A stretch of 64,000 bases of DNA from Streptomyces geranii (GTDB taxonomy: Bacteria > Actinomycetota > Actinomycetes > Streptomycetales > Streptomycetaceae): assembly GCF_002954775.1 (NCBI RefSeq), contig NZ_PJME01000015.1, positions 1 through 64,000 on the forward strand. The letters run 5' to 3'. Shown here piece after piece: positions 61,233 to 64,000 of this stretch (position 1 is the first letter of the stretch; every line of letters starts with the position of its first letter). The notes under the pieces are model-generated. The model saw nothing but the letters and a program-made list of their open reading frames with translations, did not search any database and was not told the DNA's origin. The position numbers and the translations under genes were made by a program.

Positions 61233-61831
61233 GCGCCAACCCCCTGCCGTGCGGCGGAGGTTCCGGCCTCCCGGGGCACCTGAGTACCCCCGGTGACGAC
61301 GTAACGGACGTCGACCTGGGTGGTGTCGTTGACGAGGTCGACGCCCTTGACGGACATGTTCACCACGCGCCCGCCGAGCAGCACCTCCAGGTGCGCCCGA
61401 AGGGCCTCGTCGTCGGTGTAGGCGGAGTCGAGCCGGAGGCTGAGCTGCCGGTGCCGGCCGAAGAGACGGGGGTGGTCGCCGACGTACATCGTGAGGACGA
61501 TCAGGCCCATCAGGGCGGCCGTCAGCGCGTTGACGCTCGCGGGGAGGCCGGCGAGGAGGCCGAGGGCGAGAGCGGAGAAGTAGTACGCGATCTCGTGCTG
61601 GGCGATCTCGTACGACCGCAGACGGATGATCGACAGGACCCCGAACAGCCCCATGCCCAGGCCGATCCCGACCGATGCCGAGCTGAGCGTCATCGCGACG
61701 GAGAGAACCCCGACGTTCACACCGAGGAAGGCGGCGATCAGGTCCCTGCGGTGGTGACGGGGGAAGTACACCCCGAAGGCGAGGACGGCGATAGCGACGA
61801 GGTCGACGGCGACGAGCAGCGACTGGTTCAC
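61229..61831 (-). CDS. DUF4956 membrane protein
   Basis: This 200-aa protein has four predicted membrane helices in the first 125 residues (AVDLVAIAVLAFGVYF, AAFLGVNVGVLSVAMTL, YYFSALALGLLAGLP, ALTAALMGLIVLTMYV), the family stretch GIGLGMGLFGVLSIIRLRS, and a soluble C-terminal domain (LRAHLEVLLGGRVV onward). It is the first gene of the VTC/beta-helix operon. The GTG at 61831 is chosen as the only suitable start before the first helix. Function is unknown; a role in transport or in anchoring the VTC protein is suggested by gene order. Confidence 0.88.
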   Translation of the reverse strand: MNQSLLVAVDLVAIAVLAFGVYFPRHHRRDLIAAFLGVNVGVLSVAMTLSSASVGIGLGMGLFGVLSIIRLRSYEIAQHEIAYYFSALALGLLAGLPASVNALTAALMGLIVLTMYVGDHPRLFGRHRQLSLRLDSAYTDDEALRAHLEVLLGGRVVNMSVKGVDLVNDTTQVDVRYVVTGGTQVPREAGTSAARQGVGA

Positions 61832-61957
61832 GACATATACCCAGTCTTTGCGGTTACTTGGCTCATTGTTCAACCATGGGCAACCGGTCTGTGAATCAAC
61901 TGGGCCGTTTCTTAAGGAACTCTGAGAATCGCAGGGGACACGACAGGGCCCGGCAGT

Positions 61958-62003
61958 CCCGCCAACAGGCCCACCGCGGGGCCGCCGCAGGCCTGTTGGC
62001 GGG
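61958..62003. promoter_or_regulatory. Perfect 14-bp inverted repeat between divergent genes
   Basis: CCCGCCAACAGGCC (61958-61971) pairs with GGCCTGTTGGCGGG (61990-62003) over an 18-base loop, 71 bases upstream of the glycosyltransferase start and 127 bases before the DUF4956 start. It could be a regulator site, a leader hairpin of the glycosyltransferase mRNA, or a terminator of antisense transcription. Confidence 0.55.
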
Positions 62004-62074
62004 CGCACTGCATCTGCACACGGCGTACCTACGCTCCCGTGGCATCCATCGTCCACGCGCGCAGGGAGTCGTCC

Positions 62075-63394
62075 GTGTCACTGGTCATCGCCACCGCAAC
62101 ACCCTTCCACGGTCATGTGCAGCCCGTCCTCACCGTCGCCGCCGACCTGGTGCGGCGGGGGCACGAGGTCGTCGTACTGACGGGGAGCCGGTTCGCCGAT
62201 CAGGTCAGGGCCGTAGGGGCCATTCATGTGTCGCTGCCGTCGGCCGCGGACTTCGACGACCGGAAACTGGAGCTGTACTTCCCCGAACGCGCCGCCCTCC
62301 CCGCCGGACCGGCGCAGCTCGACTACGACATGAAGTACATCTTCGGCGACCCGACCGCGGCCCAGTACGGCGCCCTGCGCAACCTCCTGGACCGCCGCTT
62401 CCCGGCGTCCGTCGTGATCAGCGACCCGCTGTTCCTCGGCACGACTGCGCTGACCCTCTCCGCGCCGCCGGGCCGCAGACCGGTCACCGTCAGTCTGGGC
62501 ATCACGATGCCGACCCTGCTCAGCGACGACGCCCCACCGGTGGGCCTGGGCATGCCACCGTTCAGGGGCGAGGGCGCGACCGAACGCCACCGCCAGCTGA
62601 ACGCGCAGGTGCAGCAGATCATGGCAAGCGCCCAATGCCACATGGAGGAGAACTTCGGCGAGAGCGGCACCGAACTCCCCGGCTTCATCCTCGACTGCCT
62701 GGTGACGGTCCCGGACCACTACCTCCAACTGACCGTCCCCGGCTTCGAGTACGCCCGCGGCGACGCCCCGCAGTCCTTCCGCTTCGTCGGCCCCCTGGCC
62801 GGCGGCCCGCGCGCCGACGCGGAGGAACGCCCGGAGGAACTCCCGGAGTGGTGGGCCGACGTACGCGACACGGACCGCCCGGTCGTCGTGGTCACGCAGG
62901 GCACGTTCGACAACCGCGACCTGGGCCGCCTCGTACGCCCCACCCTGGACGCCCTGGCCGACGAGGACGTCCTGGTGGTCGCGACGACAGGCCGCCCGGA
63001 GGGCCCCGCCGAGATAGAGGCAGCGGGCCCGGTCCCCGCCAACGCCCGCCTGGCGGGCTACGTCCCCTTCGAACTCCTCCTCCCCCACACCGCCGCGATG
63101 GTCACCAACGGCGGCTACGGCGGAGTCCACCAGGCCCTCCAGCACGGCGTCCCCCTCGTGGTGGGCGGCGACGGCGAGGACAAACCGGAGATCGCGGCAA
63201 GGGTGGAATGGAGCGGCGTGGGCATCGACCTGCACACCGGCGAACCGTCCCCGGCGGACATCCGCAAGGCGGTGCTCACGGTGCTGGGCGAGCCGGGGTA
63301 TCTGAAGCGGGCGGGGGAGTTGCGGACGGAGTTCGAGGGGTATGACGCGTTGGGGGCGATTGCGGGGGTGGTGGAGGCGGCCGGCGCGGCCTGA
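62075..63394 (+). CDS. GT1-family glycosyltransferase (MGT/UGT type)
   Basis: This 439-aa GT-B enzyme has an N-terminal acceptor domain starting SLVIATATPFHGHVQPVLTVA (His of the HGHVQP loop is the likely catalytic base) and a C-terminal donor domain with the family block TNGGYGGVHQALQHGVPLVV and GEDKPEIA. It resembles macrolide- or flavonoid-type glycosyltransferases; donor and acceptor cannot be read off. The GTG at 62075 has GGGAG six bases upstream and gives the normal family N-terminus; GTG 62039 is a longer alternative. No other biosynthetic genes flank it. Confidence 0.88.
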   Translation: MSLVIATATPFHGHVQPVLTVAADLVRRGHEVVVLTGSRFADQVRAVGAIHVSLPSAADFDDRKLELYFPERAALPAGPAQLDYDMKYIFGDPTAAQYGALRNLLDRRFPASVVISDPLFLGTTALTLSAPPGRRPVTVSLGITMPTLLSDDAPPVGLGMPPFRGEGATERHRQLNAQVQQIMASAQCHMEENFGESGTELPGFILDCLVTVPDHYLQLTVPGFEYARGDAPQSFRFVGPLAGGPRADAEERPEELPEWWADVRDTDRPVVVVTQGTFDNRDLGRLVRPTLDALADEDVLVVATTGRPEGPAEIEAAGPVPANARLAGYVPFELLLPHTAAMVTNGGYGGVHQALQHGVPLVVGGDGEDKPEIAARVEWSGVGIDLHTGEPSPADIRKAVLTVLGEPGYLKRAGELRTEFEGYDALGAIAGVVEAAGAA

Positions 63395-63592
63395 GCTGAT
63401 GTGGGCCGCAGGTGAGGCCTTCGGCCAGGAAGAGGTGGATCAATTCGGTGGCCAGGACGGCGACCGTGCCGTCCTGGCCGCGGGCCACGAGCGCTGAGGC
63501 GTCGCACGCGGCCTCCGGCCGGGATGTGCCGGTCACGGCCCGGGAGCGCAGCCGCCCGCTCCGACAGCCAGGCGACGAACGGGAGTCGGGAG

Positions 63593-64000
63593 TTACCGCC
63601 AGCCGTGCTCATCAAGGCGGTTGGTGCCGTTCAGGTAGCCGAGGAGGCCGACTTCGGGGTACTCGATGATGTCGTCGGGCAGTTCGTCCACGCGGAACCA
63701 TTCGAGTGCGAGGCACTTCTCGGGTTCCTGATTGCGTGGCACTCCTTCCCACTCGGTGGCCTCGAAGAAGAAGCCGATCCGGTCGACCTCCTCGTCCTGC
63801 TGGTGGTGCACGACGTGTACGAGGCGGAGGTGGGCGGGGTCGACGGTGACGTCCGTCTCCTCCAGCAACTCCCGTGCCGCGCCGACACTCAAGGGTTCGC
63901 CCTTGTCGAGCTTGCCCGAGGGCATGTGCCATCGGTAGCGGCCGTAGGGGCCCGCGCGCTGCGACATGAGGATTCTGTCGCCGTCGCGGAGGATGACGTG
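63593..64000 (-). CDS. Nudix hydrolase, 5' end cut by window edge
   Basis: The reading frame continues past 64000 (HVILRDGDRIL before an internal Met at 63967), so the start is outside. The visible 135 residues contain the Nudix box GKLDKGEPLSVGAARELLEETDV (Gx5Ex7REUxEEx2), then DRIGFFFEATEWEG and LEWFRVDELP. The enzyme would hydrolyse a nucleoside diphosphate derivative. Its substrate is unknown. Confidence 0.88.
   Translation of the reverse strand, partial: HVILRDGDRILMSQRAGPYGRYRWHMPSGKLDKGEPLSVGAARELLEETDVTVDPAHLRLVHVVHHQQDEEVDRIGFFFEATEWEGVPRNQEPEKCLALEWFRVDELPDDIIEYPEVGLLGYLNGTNRLDEHGWR

Noticed and set aside
63395..63592. Minus-strand peptide fragments (LPFVAWLSERAAALPG and DASALVARGQDGTVAVLATELIHLFLAEG) between the glycosyltransferase and Nudix genes.
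   Set aside because: They lie in different frames without a start and ribosome site. A small decayed gene is possible but cannot be supported.
1..64000. tRNA, rRNA, CRISPR arrays, insertion sequences, attachment sites and integrases.
   Set aside because: I looked on both strands by eye and saw no convincing example; a dedicated tRNA and covariance scan was not possible.

Overview
The window is high-GC DNA with long genes, GTG/ATG starts, frequent 4-bp start/stop overlaps, many two-component systems and secreted or lipoprotein genes. This is typical of a Streptomyces chromosome (inferred from content; no marker gene was available to name the species). I saw no tRNA, rRNA, CRISPR array, transposase or phage gene.

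Layout. 0-3 kb: sugar ABC permease and single-domain ATPase with a LacI regulator, whose binding protein probably lies to the left of the window. 3.1-6.8 kb: TetR and XRE regulators, a short-chain dehydrogenase and an unassigned 374-aa protein. 7-10.1 kb: NarL-type regulator with a kinase made of two fused sensor modules. 10.3-16 kb: CPBP protease, PobA-like hydroxylase, a two-part methyltransferase, GNAT and polysaccharide deacetylase. 16.4-24.8 kb: a five-gene operon (2TM/SLATT-like membrane protein, TIR protein, MoxR AAA+ ATPase, degenerate vWA protein, TPR-CHAT protease) that looks like an immune or conflict system. 24.9-34 kb: PRC-barrel protein, then an envelope region with an OmpR-type two-component system plus lipoprotein, MurJ, a FemX-like transferase, an L,D-transpeptidase and a CAP protein. 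34.3-42.6 kb: a SigK/RskA-type ECF regulon.

The SigK-type region is the best-supported regulatory result. It holds a fasciclin lipoprotein, a molybdopterin oxidoreductase, a four-gene lipid set (FAD oxidase, DUF1365, CFA-type methyltransferase, DUF1295), an anti-sigma factor and a sigma factor. Three copies of one promoter, CCAATCC-N15-(C/T)CGGATT, lie exactly before the oxidoreductase, the FAD oxidase and the sigma gene, so all three transcripts are predicted to be controlled by that sigma factor. The gene content resembles the sigK locus of Mycobacterium tuberculosis, with its fasciclin-domain targets.

42.7-64 kb: alpha/beta hydrolase, a STAND ATPase without a HTH, a secreted PA14/fibronectin III protein, a PAP2-family membrane protein, a secreted hydrolase, a FtsX-type ABC exporter with an adjacent divergent kinase/regulator pair, an operon of beta-helix lipoprotein, VTC-domain and DUF4956 membrane protein, a GT1 glycosyltransferase, and the 3' part of a Nudix gene cut by the window end.

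The most promising candidate for a little-described system is the 16.4-24.8 kb operon. Its parts are known classes, but the pairing of a TIR protein carrying an unrecognised C-terminal half with a MoxR/vWA/CHAT set and a 2TM protein deserves study.
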